DNA of 64,000 nucleotides, taken from the NCBI RefSeq assembly GCF_020360975.1, contig NW_025408667.1:2232001-2296000 (forward strand), read 5' to 3'. The notes beneath the pieces were generated by a model. That model searched no databases. It was not told the DNA's origin and saw only the letters and a program-made list of their open reading frames with translations. Positions 30,246 to 42,500 of this stretch are shown piece by piece; positions within the stretch are counted from its first letter, which is position 1; each line of letters begins with the position of its first letter. Made by a program: the position numbers and the translations under genes. Source of the DNA: Hirsutella rhossiliensis (Eukaryota; Ascomycota; Sordariomycetes; Hypocreales; Ophiocordycipitaceae).

Positions 30246-33187
30246 TCAGGCCCATACCAACTTCTTGATTGAGTGCCCCAACTGTTCCAGCAGCCCCGTG
30301 TTCCGCTTCGCCGCCTCGAGCGAAATGATTTCCCCCTTTTCAACAATGCCCTTGGCGCCCTCGCCCTGCTTGCGAAACTGCCGTTCCAGCGCCAGCCGCT
30401 CAATCTCGGCACAAATCGTCACCACCTGCTGAATCTCCGTCTGCTGCGGCGAGGTGCCAGAGACGGCGGCCGACGAGTCGGCGTACGGGGCCTTGAGCGC
30501 CAGCTTGCGCATCGCGGGCGACTTTGGCTTCGCCGAGAAAAAGTTGCCAAAGCCCGTCGGCCAGCTGTTGCCCTCGCCGCCTTGGGAGCTTGACTTGGGG
30601 GCAATCTCCCCGCGGGTGGAAAGCGTCCGGGTGTTTGTTCTCCGGATATTGCTCTTGCCGGGTTGATACTCGACGACGAAGCCGACATTCTTCAACTCAT
30701 CCGTATGCGCCGGCGAGACGGTCGACGTAATGTATGTGCCAAACTTGATCTGCGTCACGTTGGCGAGATGAACCCGCTCAAACGACGACACCTTGTCCAG
30801 GTCCCAGTCGAAGCGGCAGAGGTATAAGGCGGCGTCTGTCAAGAGAAGAATGACCTCGTCCATGGACCACGACTTGACCACGTCTGCGGCGCTGGGGCTC
30901 ATGAGCACCCAGCCGCCTTGGGCCTCCTCGCTCATGTCGGCCACGACTCGCTGTTGACAGAGCTCAACGGCCCGCTCCCTCATGTTGGAGATGGACACGG
31001 CCGGGTCCTTTGTCATCATGTCGGCTTCGAACTCGTCAAAGATCTTTGCCGTGACATTTCCGAGCAGGAAGTCGATGGCTGCCTGGCTGAAGTGGTCGTT
31101 GACCATGCTGGCATTTGTTAGCGAGGTGCGAAGATGGGGAGAGCCCTGCCAACCTACCCGTTGTAGAAGCGCGCGAGCGACAGCCCTAAATCGTTCAGCG
31201 CTCCGCGATAGTCCCTCTTTCTCGTTCTCGTGTAGTCGCCCTTCATAGCGGCGGTTGAAGCATACTGCTTCGAGACGGCGTCGCCGTTGTCTGCCCACAA
31301 CGTGTTGAACCAGGCCGTTTCCTGGTCGAGCTGGGTGCTCATGTCGATCCCATCGCCTTTGAGTTGGAGTTCGAGTATGTGCTTCGCAAAGGAGCTCTGG
31401 CACACATTTGTTCGATCGAGACAATCCATGCAGTTGGTGCGAATGACTCCCCTTTGCCGCTGCATGATCCTGTCTTCATGTTGAATTGTGCTCCCCAGCG
31501 CCTCCAGCCTTTCTTTGAGCCTCAGCAAAAGATGGTTGACGTTTTCAAATTTCATGCCGCGGCACACCTGATGGAAGTCGAACCACTCAAAGGGAATCTT
31601 GGCGGCATCTTCAACCCCTTCGTTGAGGCGTTCGATGCACTTTTGGTACTGGGTGCCGATGGGCTCCTCAATACCGTGCTTCTCCACCAAGTTAACAATC
31701 TGGAGCAGCCCGTAGGTCTTTGACAGGCTTTCGAAATGCTTCTTGCAGGCTCTAAAGTTGGTCTCTAGGGAATGTTGTAAGACTGGTGCTGGCTTGAGGG
31801 AATAGGCGGACTGAGTAAAGTACAGGGGAATGCTCCCCCTGATTTGCAAAAACGAACGTATTGGCGACGACTTGTCCCACTTGGTAGAGGACAGAATTTG
31901 CTCCGTCTCGACCGTGTTTGCGGTGAAGCCCTCTTCGTTGACGCCACGACGAAGATAGCGCAAGCCTGCCCTCTTGGTGGAACGGCGTGAGATGAGCGTC
32001 AGAAGATATTTCCTCTCGGACGGGCGTAGATCCAGCGAGTCCCTCACTCCGCCGGACGGAGGCGAGGCCGGGCGCGACCCCGACGCGGGGAGGTTGCGCA
32101 TCTCGAGAGACTCGGCCGCGGGTTCGTCCACTTGCGGAGGCTGGCTGTCCACGACGAATGTTCGCTGCCCGACGAAGCCTTGCATGAGGGGGAGGGCCAA
32201 CGAGTCCTGGCCCGTCGACGTAAACGGAAGCAAGATGATTCGGTTCCAGAAGAAGTTGCCGTCGGTTTGAGCATGGAGCGGCGTGTCTCGGCGCACGAGC
32301 AGTGCATCCTGGGCCAGACTGCGCGTAATGTCCACGTCGTAGGAGAAGTAGAAGCTTCGCGACGAGCCGAAAAGGAACTTGATTGTCCGCAGAAGCTTGG
32401 GCAGCAAAGAAGACACAGGGGCTTGGACATGTACGTCTTCTGTGAGCGGAGGGTTTGCCCCCGGGGTGGCCGCCGAGTCATCAGCAACGGCCGAGCCTGA
32501 GTTGGCTGCGGCGATGCTCATGCCCATCGTCCGACGCTGGTCCATTGTCCAACCGCTCTGGCTGAACCAGCTCTGAGCAAATCTCCCGTAGCTGCCTCGC
32601 CGGCGGATGACGTCTTCGGCAACGCTGCTCCGTTGAGAATCGGGCCTTGGGGTGTCTCGTTGCCCGGTGACGGCATCTTCGACTTCGTCAAGTATTTCGT
32701 CGTGTGGTTCGGGTTCTTCGTCGCTACTCCTGCCAGCATCGCTCCGGGAATCGGATAACTGTCTCCCCAACAGGCTCGCCGTCCTCCGAATGGACTCGTC
32801 TGCATCCGACTGGGACGTGCACGGCGTCACGGCAACTTCTGTCACGACATAGACGGGGAAGCCTAGGATCTGGGCCACTTGCTGGCGCCGCACAATGGTG
32901 ACCAAGTAGCTGAGCTTGGAAACGGTTATCAAGCCTGGCCAGGGTCTGTCAGCTGCGAAGCCTGACGAGGTTGGGCCTCGACGCTCACCTATGACACCAA
33001 AGGCCTCGAATGATGACTCGGGCTTGGAGGTGTCGGGCAGCTGGTCGCGAGGAACGGCAGATACCGAGGAGTCGCCATAGCGAACCCGGACAGGCTGGTG
33101 TGGTTTCTGTCCCTTGGACGACAGCGGCTGTATTATCAGGCCATCGATGGCTGCGCATACGACAATCTTGCGCGCGATGCCGGACAT
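30246..33187 (-). CDS. SAC-domain phosphoinositide phosphatase, Sac2/INPP5F type
   Basis: Three exons, 33187-32989, 32934-31158, 31107-30246, give 945 aa. Intron 1 is 54 nt and in frame, so it can be overlooked. The start MSGIARKIVVCAAIDGLIIQPL is chosen over an upstream in-frame ATG at 33250 because family members begin this way. The SAC catalytic motif CX5R(T/S) is clear near residues 565-573 (NCMDCLDRTN), with the usual WFNTLWADNGDAVSKQYAST after it. C-terminal to the SAC domain lies an hSac2-like region (VNDHFSQAAIDFLLGNV, WSMDEVILLLTDAALYLCRFDWDLDKVSSFERVHLANV), which separates it from ER-resident Sac1; no C-terminal membrane pair is seen. Sac2-class enzymes act as phosphoinositide 4-phosphatases on endosomal membranes. 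A Ser/Asp-rich disordered insert occupies about residues 130-260. Confidence 0.9.
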
Positions 33188-34401
33188 TGTACGAGCAGCG
33201 ACCGCTCCAACATAAGCAAAGGGCGCAATGGGTGAAGGGAGCAAAGGCAAGGAGAGGCGAATCCGAGGATATCAAAACAATTAGGTCAGGGCCGCCCGCG
33301 TCGACGGCTGGCAGAGGGGAACGTTGCAGGTGTGCGCACGCGCGACGCCTAGCGGCAGGGGGTGGAGCGACGTCATCCTGTACAGGCACCACGCCTTGGC
33401 TCGCAGCCAATCCTTGCGCACAAAGCAACGAGCTATGAGCATGGATGTCCGGCCACCAACGCCTCGGGCACTTGGGCCAGCGTCGCCGAGCCAGGTTCCT
33501 CAGCTGCCGTTTCTGTGCGCGACTCGAGTCGACGCTGCACATGGGCGTTGCATCACCGGGGTACGCATACTGTACATCGTAAGGATCGGAGGCTAAACTG
33601 CATACTGGCCTGATCTGATGACCGTCGGCGACACTGGACATGGTTTATAGCCCGCCCCGTGAGAACGTCGATAGTGGCTAGATCCATTCAAAAGCAGTTC
33701 GTCTCAGAGCATCAATATATCCATTGCTTTTCGCAAATATCAAAAAGTCTTGTGCAGTCTCGGCTGTGTTAGCATCACGGTTGGAAAGCCTCCTCCCGCA
33801 GTAGCCGCCATCGCCCGGATCGGCAGTCGACGTATAGAACAGGCTCTCCCGAGTCAAGAGAAGCCTATCGTCGAGAGGCAAACTTCGATAGACCTTAAAA
33901 CCGACCCGTGCTTCGTAGGTAAAAGCCTACAGTGAAGTGAAATGGTCAGCACGAGAGCTCTGCTCCAGAAACCAAGAGTTCCTCTGGTTCTCGTCGGTAG
34001 AGCTGGTTGGTTAGCCCGCCCAGAGTTGAGCAAGCCGCCGGACCGAATGGGTAAAAGTCGTTCGAATGTTTGCCCTATCCGCCCGCTTAAGTGCGAGATG
34101 TTGGCTGGGGCGACGCTGAGTCTGCTCTAGCCTCCGGACCGGCAAAACCAATTATCCGGTCGCAAAAGATCTTACGTAAACAGTCATCCGCCCCCCTGTG
34201 CCGGAAAACAAACTGGTGCCAACGAAGACTCCAGCCAGCGAACGACCCCATCCGTCCGTCCTCAACCTCCACCGCAACTCACCACAGCACCGCCGCCCGA
34301 CAGCTCGTCTCGGAAGCTTCTCCCGCCATCGCTCTCTCAGTCAATCCGAATATTCACTCCGACTCTTTAGACATTTCTCGCGCGTGCTCACAGTCGCCAA
34401 G
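33188..34401. other. 1.2-kb divergent promoter region
   Basis: This lies between the Sac2-like gene and the V-ATPase subunit gene. It has one TACTGTACA word near 33570. No gene or tRNA fold recognised. Confidence 0.5.
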
Positions 34402-35261
34402 ATGGTCTCCGAAGCTTGGTACGTTGAGCGCGCCTCCCTCCCGTCGTCATCGAGCTCCCGTCGCATCGCCTGAAGCTCCCGGCACCTTTAGACCGACTAC
34501 CCGTTCCTGCCCCTAGAATTTTGCTGCTCCTGCCATGTCCCATCATCTTGGCCTGAGGCTAACCTGGCATTTCCCGCATAGCCCCGTTTACGCGGTCAGT
34601 ATTGCGAAGCGCTCGCCCCGCGACGTCACACCAGACGCCAGCAAGGCCTCAATATCATCGAGCCCGTGTTGGGACCAGTGCCGCTGACTAGAATAGCCCT
34701 TCTTTGGCGCCATGGGTTGCACCTGCGCCATCGTCTTCACCTGCCTGGGCGCTTCCTATGGCACCGCCAAGTCCGGCGTCGGTATCGCCGCCATGGGCGT
34801 CCTCCGGCCCGACCTGATCGTCAAGAGTAGGTCTCGTCGATATCTGCCGTGCAGAAAAGTCTCTGACAATACCGCAGACATTGTCCCCGTCATTATGGCT
34901 GGTATCATTGGTATCTACGGTCTGGTTGTGTCTGTCCTGATTTCAGACGGACTCAAGCAGGAGCTTCCCTTGTACACGGGCTTCATCCAGTTCGGCGCTG
35001 GTCTCTCCGTCGGTCTTGCCGGTCTTGCTGCGGGGTTCGCCATCGGTATCGTCGGTGACGCTGGTGTCCGAGGAACTGCTCAGCAACCCCGACTCTTCGT
35101 CGGCATGATCCTGATTCTCATTTTCGCCGAAGTCTTGGGTAAGAATGGCTCCGCGAAGAAATACCAAGGATCAGAATGCTAACCTGCGCCCAGGTCTCTA
35201 CGGCCTCATTGTCGCCCTGCTCATGAACTCCAAGGCCACGCTCAATGCCACCTGCAATTAA
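34402..35261 (+). CDS. vma3: V-ATPase proteolipid subunit c
   Basis: Five exons, 34402-34418, 34582-34594, 34697-34826, 34878-35138, 35194-35261, give 162 aa, the normal size. Exon 2 is a 13-nt micro-exon that supplies CPVYA, so the protein begins [18 protein letters not shown]. Four membrane helices are visible; helix 4 holds the proton-carrying Glu in [18 protein letters not shown]. The variant [38 protein letters not shown] matches subunit c (Vma3) and not c' (Vma11), which has IGIAGIGTFKPE-type sequence. It forms the rotor ring in the Vo sector of the vacuolar proton pump. A CTAAC branch point sits before exon 5. The first in-frame ATG after the micro-exon (34712) would lose helix 1 and should not be used. 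Confidence 0.96.
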
Positions 35262-36059
35262 GCCTCTGATGCCCAGAGAGGCCAGGGAGGCGACCCGGCA
35301 AGAGCGACGACCCGCAGGAGGCGCCCCACCCCGGCAACGAGCAAAACACTTTGATTAGGCACAAGGACAGCTGCATGGCGTCGTTCTTACAACGACGCGA
35401 ACGAGGCTCTTATCGGCGCTAACAGGACTTTCGACGGCACCGGCAGAGCGCTGGCTCGCCCGTGGAGACACGAACTCGGTAATCGCTTGGGGAGAATGTA
35501 TATGTACAGTAGTGACAATGTGCGTTTTGGTCTCGCAGCGTTGTCGTTATAGACGGTGACGGGATGAGAAGTCTGATGTAACCCGATGCATATATTATTC
35601 CTTTACCCCCAATCTCGCGTTGCTGGACTATGACGCCTGTGTGATTGCACTCGAGGACAACATCGGGCTACCTGAGTGAAGCAAAACTGCGCTATCGCTT
35701 GTGAGCTTCATGGAGGATCTTTCTGTCCAAACTATATAAAAAAGAAGTCTCGGCTATGAATATAAAGCGGGTATTACGTCTCATACTACAAAACATTACA
35801 GTGTTGGGCGACCTTTCGTGCGCCCTCTATTCCATCATGTTCCATCCGACACCCCCTTTCTCCGCACCCTTTACCCTTGTTCCGGGACGGTAGACGAGAG
35901 CATGCTTTGTTTCGATCAAGACTGTATTCTTGCGAGACGAATATGTACTGAAGAAGGCAGATCTTGCGGCTCCGGCCCAAAGCAGTTAAATGGACAGCAG
36001 GCTAGCTTCCAAGGGCAGGTGGGTTTCTTTTCATTTTATTCACAAAGAGCCGGCATGGC
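35262..36059. other. convergent 3' spacer
   Basis: This is the 3' flank of the V-ATPase gene and, at its right end, of ERG4. It includes an AT-rich stretch near 35740-35800. No gene supported. Confidence 0.5.
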
Positions 36060-38035
36060 CTAGATGACGTACTGAGGCAAAGAGTTAGAGGCGACATGAG
36101 TTAAGAAAAGAGGGCAGGGCCTGGATCGGTCGACTTACAGGTATGAAGAGGTACGGCACAGTTCGCTCGTACTCCAGCCAGGCATCGCCGTACTTTTTGC
36201 GGCAGCGGTGGATGTCTCGCGAAGCACGGTGAGCAATCATGCAGCAGAAGAACACGGGATAGAACCACGGAAACGGGCTCCTGAGGCAAAGCGTTAGCCG
36301 AGTCTCCGCCACGAGCGCCACGACGAGGAGCCATACTGAAATCCGGTAACCAGCCCCCAGGAGATGGCGAACCACGTGTCGGCCGTGTAGTGGATTTTTC
36401 TGGCCAGGCCGTACCAGCCGTCGACGAGGATGGTGCCCTGGGGCGTCTCGATCGTCTTGGGGTCGTGGAGAGTCTGCCACGGGACCTGGGGAAACGTGTT
36501 GCGGCCGACGAGCTTGCCCCTCTCCATGGCGCGGAAGCGGTTCTTCTGGCTGTTGCAGCTATCCCAGACCCAGTACCAGAAGAGGTAGGCAATGTACATC
36601 ATGGCCAGGGCCCAGCGGTTCCAGTGATACTCGGCGGGATCGTGGTTGGCGAGGAAGAGGGTGCAATGGCAATAGGAGAGGGGGACTCCGGCCAGGTTCC
36701 AGAAGATGAGCATGAATCCCCACTTCTCGTAGTACATGTCCCTGTTGCGCGTCAGATTGCGGTCAAACGCGCCGACTCGCGGGCAACTTACCAGGTGGTG
36801 ACGATGAGCTCCTCGCCCTTGGCGCAGGCGTTGGCATAGAGGTAGTGGGCCATGACAAGGAACATGACCTCGCCCGAGACGTAGCCGTAGCGTTCGTACT
36901 GGCGAGCGGCAGCACCCAGGCTCAGGATGAGCAGGATGTACCAGGGCATGCGCACCTCGAAGAACATTTTGAAGTCGAGGATGCCAAACATGCGGGGATT
37001 GAGCTCGGCGCCCATGAAGAAGTCGTAGATAACACGGCCGGTCATGCGGTGCTGCTTGCCCCGGTAGATGGCAGAGACGTAGGCGACAATGCTGACGAGG
37101 AAGCCGGTCAGAATGGCGACGGACAGAAGAGGGCCAAACTCGTCAATGGCCCGGTACAGCGGCCAGATGCCGGTGAAGTGCAGGGCGGCAAGGACGGCGA
37201 GGGTAAAGTAGAGGCTGACGTAGGCATTGCAAAAGTACGGGAGCTGCTTGTTGTTGTCGTGGGGTAGTGGTTTTCCATAGCTCCATACGCCGGGGAGGAG
37301 GCAGTAGCAGGCGGCTTGGAAGAGGAGGTAGGACCAATACCAGAGCCAGGCCTTGGCGTGGGGGAACGCGCCCGTGTAGACAAGGCTGGCCATCTCGGCG
37401 GCGAAGCCCAGCCAGGTCTGGCCCGGATTCCTCGAGGGGAATTTGCCATTGTAGTATGTCGCGCCAATCCACATGTACCACATAAGGATGGGGAAGAGGA
37501 GCATCATGAGCGTGGTGCCCAGGGAGCCGCCAAACTCCAACTCGCCCGAGTAGTCGACCTTGGGGTTCTGGCCTGGTTTCCACCCGTCAACAACGAGCTC
37601 TTCTGTAGGCGCGTCGGCCGCTTTCGCAGTGGGGCCATTGCCAAGTTTGATTGTGGAAGGGCCATTGGAGGCTTTGGACGTGTGGCCATTGCCGTTGATG
37701 GCGGCGTCTGTGCTGGCGTCCTCGTCGTCCAGATCCTCGGCGAATTTGCCGGCGGTGCGGCGGCGGCGGACGGACCGAGTGCGCGTCCGCGTCTCGGCGG
37801 CAGAGCTGGAGTCGTTGTCGGGGTCCGAGAGTTCACGGGGGAAGGACGATTGGCGACGCGACGAGCGCCGCATCACGGGCGTTTCGACCATGCCATCGAA
37901 GAGTTCCTTCTTCCTGGACGCGCAAGGTTAGATGCAAAGGTGCTTCCGCGCACAAGAGCCAACGCGACGAGGAGAAAAGGGGCGGCTGTCAAGGGAGCCT
38001 TACCTCGGGGTCTGACGGAGCGAATATCTCGACAT
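36060..38035 (-). CDS. erg4: C-24(28) sterol reductase ERG4
   Basis: Five exons, 38035-38004, 37913-36792, 36741-36337, 36280-36139, 36071-36060, give 570 aa. Exon 1 (32 nt) adds [11 protein letters not shown], continued as [13 protein letters not shown], typical for fungal ERG4; the last exon is 12 nt and supplies YVI and the stop, giving the conserved end YLFIPYVI. ERG4 reduces the C24(28) double bond in the last step of ergosterol synthesis in the ER, with NADPH. About eight to nine hydrophobic spans follow a disordered basic/acidic N-terminal tail (residues 15-105). Family marks seen: MGAELNPR, the [27 protein letters not shown] stretch (GEE end is the NADPH side), [36 protein letters not shown], and [14 protein letters not shown]. 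Ending the gene at the exon-4 splice donor would lose the C-terminus. Confidence 0.96.
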
Positions 38036-39526
38036 TGTGGTGACGGTGGCTTCGCGCCGTATTATGTATAGTGATACGCCAAGGAGGAAGGAAGAGGGTG
38101 CGAAGAAGCCAACGGGAGAAAAGACGACCGATGGGAGGGCATACGGCCGCGTACGTATGCAGATATAGTGTGTCAGTCGTCGGCGCCGCGGGCGACGATA
38201 CGGAGCTCCGTGTAGAGAGCGACGAGGCTACAGAGGCCAGAGTGTGGGAGGTTTGCATAAAAAGGAGAGAAGAAAAAGGAGGCCCGTTGGAAGGCGCGGC
38301 GACAAGGGACCGAGGTAGCGCTTCCGGTGATTGTTGACGGGACCGCTGCGGGGACCACGGGTTATAGCGGACGGCTCAGGGCACTGGGCGGCGCGTGTCG
38401 GGGCGCTGTGGAAAACGAATAAATTTTTTTTTTGGCTGGCGTGTTTTGACTTGGTCACTCCGTACAGAGTGAGTGGACTCGATCACTACCTAAGTAGCCA
38501 CCTGCAATTGTGACTACTATGCGAAAGGCCGGCCATTGACGAAGGGGGCACCATACGGCAAGTTGGTGAGCAGCAGCTTAGAGACAGTACCTACCTACTT
38601 ACCTAGGTAAGTAGGGAATTACCTTGGGTAGGTAACCTCCCCAGTTCTCTGTGATGAACCGAAGCCTCTGGGCCACACGGACATGCGTCTCAGTACATGC
38701 ACGTCCTGTGCTGTACTGTACCTGCAAAATGCTGCATCGCAGAAACATGCGTCTTGTCCAATGCATGTCGCGCCGGGACCGAACAGCCGCCCGTGGTGTT
38801 GCTGCATCTGTTGTCTAATTACCATCCTGCCTACTCTACCTACTGTACTGTGCAAGTACTGGCCCCTGGCGCGGGACGGTGACGCCAACGCTCGAGCGAA
38901 CCGCAAGAGCCCATTCAACGGCTCCAACTAGTGGGCGTTGTTTCCTTCTTTCAAGGGATGAAATGGGGCGCTGTCGGGGCGTCTCCCCCCTATTCTAGTG
39001 GGGGGTCTGCGCTGGGCCTTGCTTGCATCAAGTCACTCGCTGGTGGGGCGAGCCGAGCCCCCAGATTCCGTCCGTAATAAATGCGACTTTGAAGAAAGTC
39101 GACGTCGTCCAAACAAGGCCTCGCGAACCCGCCGATTGAGCTTCAACGCTGCAACTGTCAATGCCAGAAGCCCCCTGCCCGTGAAAGCTTGTCATACATT
39201 CGCCAGTCCCGTCACCGCCCTGTGCCTGCGAGAAAGCATTCAGGCCTAGCGTTCGGGCCTACCGCCTCTCGCTCTCTCCCTCCCTCGTTCGCCTCGTGCT
39301 CCCTCCCTTCCAAGCTCCGAGACGGCCTCTTTTTCGCCACCTTTTCGCCCTCGACTGCGCCTGCGCTGCCATTGTTCGTACTGCCTACTGACCGACAACC
39401 TCGACGTTGCCGTCCCAGCATGTTGCGTTAGCCCGGCCTCTCGGACGACCGCTCGTGAAATTCGTCCGCTTCGACAATACATCCAAGCCCCCGGAACTGG
39501 CTGAGAGACACTTGTGCTGCGAAATA
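38036..39526. other. 1.5-kb divergent promoter region
   Basis: This lies between erg4 and pld1. It contains an imperfect dyad TCACTC-CGTACA-GAGTGA near 38456, a 22-bp perfect palindrome at 38594-38615, repeated CCTACCTA/TACCTAGGTA words, GTACTGTAC words near 38712 and 38840, and a CT-rich block near 39265-39310 just before the pld1 leader. No gene seen. Confidence 0.55.
38594..38615. repeat. 22-bp perfect palindrome
   Basis: Each 11-bp half reads CCTACTTACCT followed by its exact complement. It lies about 560 bp upstream of the erg4 ATG and 910 bp upstream of pld1. It may be a dimeric protein site or a remnant of a repeat. Confidence 0.8.
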
Positions 39527-42500
39527 ATGGCCGACAACCGCCAAGGAGACTCCGTGTCGCCGCGGACGCGGTCTCCGTTGTCGTCGCCCGGAAACGCCGC
39601 CTCTCAGCCCGAGTCTGCGTCGCCGACGGCGCGGTTAGACCATCAACTCCCTCCCACCCCCGATACGGCGGAGCAGCAGCCGCGAGAACCGAGGCCAAGG
39701 ATGGAGGCCAAGGACTATTGGAACGGAGGGACAAAGCACCCCGACGTCTCGCCCGGAGTGCTTTCAGAGGGCTCCGCCCAGGCATTGCGCTCCCCTGACA
39801 CGTCTGGACAGAGCCGCCATGACGCCGATGGGCCTCTGTCTCCCACGTCCAATCCCGCCTTGTCGGAAGCGCCCTCCATCGTCGGGAGGCGAAGCGTTCA
39901 GTTTGCCAGAGCCGGAGCCGATCCACTCGATGAGTCGAACCAAGCCGCCCAATCCCGTCGCGGATCCTGGGGTGCTCCCGATACCCCTGGAAAGCCCAGA
40001 GGCACTTCCTTCATGTCAAAGATCAAGGCGTTTGCGAGCAATCCCAACTTGCAGACTCCAAAATCGCCGAGTGCGCCTGCTGCGCCGTTTGAGAACGGGT
40101 CGCCGCCCACGGCCAACTCGCCAACCACCGCCCGCCTTGGCTCGCGACTGCCGGATACCCTCGCCGAGGAGCTGTCTGATGCTGACGCAGATATCGAGGA
40201 GACGGCCGACGAGGCCAACATCCCCGATCAAGGACCTGCGACCAAGAAGAAAAAGAAGAGAAAAATGCGGCGTTTCAAGAAGGGACAGGTGTCCTCGCCT
40301 TCGACGCCGCATCGCCTGCCGAGTGACCTCACCTCCAGCCGTCTGTTGAAGCGCCGCGCCAGCATGCCAGACACCTCTGCACAGGTCATGTCGGACGGCG
40401 ATGCGCGCGAGCAGCTGAGACGAAGGGCCTTTCGAAGAGGCCACTCCTACATGGACTCTGCGCCGAGGGGACCCGACGAGGACCTTGACGACGCCGACAG
40501 TCCCGCGCCCGGACGAAGGGCCGGTCACCTACGGCGCATCACTGTCTTCGGTGGGGGCGGTGTGTCGGATGGCGATGCCATGTCACCCAGGCGACCGTTT
40601 TTCAACTCGGAGCGAGCCTCCCACTTTGGCGTGCAAAAGTGGAAACAGGTGAAGAGCACGCTGAAGCTTCTTCGCCAAAAGAAGGAAGACCGGTTCGACT
40701 ACTTCAAGTCGGCCGAACTGATGGCCGAGCTGAGGGCTGGTGCGCCCGCCGTCTTGATGCTCGCGAGCATGATTCAGCGGGACGAGCATGGGAATAAGAG
40801 AATCCCTGTTCTCCTGGAGCAGCTCAGGCTCAGGATAAAGGACAGCTGTCCCATGCCAGATGACGACAAGGACCGCCATTGGATATTCACCATGGAGCTA
40901 GAGTACGGCAACGGCCCGAGCCGGATGAGCTGGACCGTCATCCGAACCATCAGGGACATCTACAACCTCCACTTCCGCTACAGATTCGCCCTCAACAACG
41001 ACAAGTACATGCCGGGCCGCCTGGACTTGGGAACCCGCCCCAGGCAGCCCAAATTCCCGTACTCTGCATTTCCCTATCTGCGCCGAGCCCGCATCAAGGG
41101 CGACGACAGCTCCGATGATGAGCAGGCCAGCGTGGCCGGAGAAGAGACTGCCGGCGAGGGAACGGCGGCAGAGGCTACGGCTGGCGAGGGAGCCACCGAT
41201 GAGGGCCAGTACCAGCCGCGCCGAAAGAAGTCGCGGGCCAACCTGTGGGGCATGCGGCGACGGTCCACCGGATTCACCGACCCCGGAGACATCTCCAACG
41301 CCGAAGGCGCCCAGTCAAGCGCCGTCATGGACATGATGACCCGGAGACAGCGCTATGTGGAGAAGCAGAGGCGAACGCTGGAAAAGTATCTCTCGGAGAT
41401 GATCAGGTGGCTCATGTTCCGAGCCGACAGCAACCGCCTCTGCCGCTTTCTGGAGCTCTCGGCCCTGGGGGTTCGCCTTGCGGCAGAAGGCAGTTATCAT
41501 GGCAAGGAAGGGTACTTGCATATCCAGTCGTCAAAGGGTCTCGATTTCCGCCGCGTGCTCACGCCGGCCAAGGTCATTGCTCGTCACAGCCGCAAGTGGT
41601 TCCTGGTTCGACAGAGCTACATAGTGTGTGTCGAGTCGCCAGAGAACATGAACATCTACGACGTCTATCTGGTCGACTCCAAGTTCAGCCTCATTTCTAA
41701 GCGAAATCCGCTGAAGCAGATTGGCTCCAAGGACAAGCAGGCAGATATCGATCTGACCGTCGAGGCGCCGCCCGAGAAGCACCACACTCTGACTCTCCAC
41801 ACGTCGGAGCGCAAAGTCCGCCTCTTCTCGAGCTACCAGTCTGTCATGAAGCAGTTTGAGGAGTCCATCAACGAGATGCTCAGGCAGACGCAATGGTACG
41901 AGAAGAAACGGTTCGAGAGCTTCGCACCGGTACGCACCGGCGTCTTTGCCCAGTGGCTTGTGGACGGCCGCGACTACATGTGGAACGTCTCCAGAGCCAT
42001 CAACATGGCCAGGGATGTCATCTACATCCACGACTGGTGGCTGAGCCCCGAGCTCTACATGCGACGCCCGGCATGCATCAGCCAGAAGTGGCGACTCGAC
42101 AGGCTGTTGCAGAAGAAGGCGCGAGAAGGGGTCAAGATCTTCGTCATCATCTACCGAAACGTGGAAGCCGCCATTCCCATCGACTCCGAGTACACCAAGT
42201 TCTCGCTGCTGAACTTGCACCCAAACATCTTTGTCCAGCGGTCGCCCAATCAGTTCAAGAAGAACCAGTTCTTCTTCGCGCACCATGAAAAGATTTGCAT
42301 TGTGGACCACGACGTAGCATTCCTGGGCGGCATCGATCTCTGCTTTGGCCGCTGGGACTGCCCCCAGCACCCCATTGTCGACGACAAGCCGACTGGGTTC
42401 GAGATGAGCGAGCGGCCAAAGGACGCAGAGCACTGTCAGCTGTTCCCTGGCAAGGACTACTCCAACCCCAGAGTGCAAGACTTCTTTCGTCTCAACGAGC

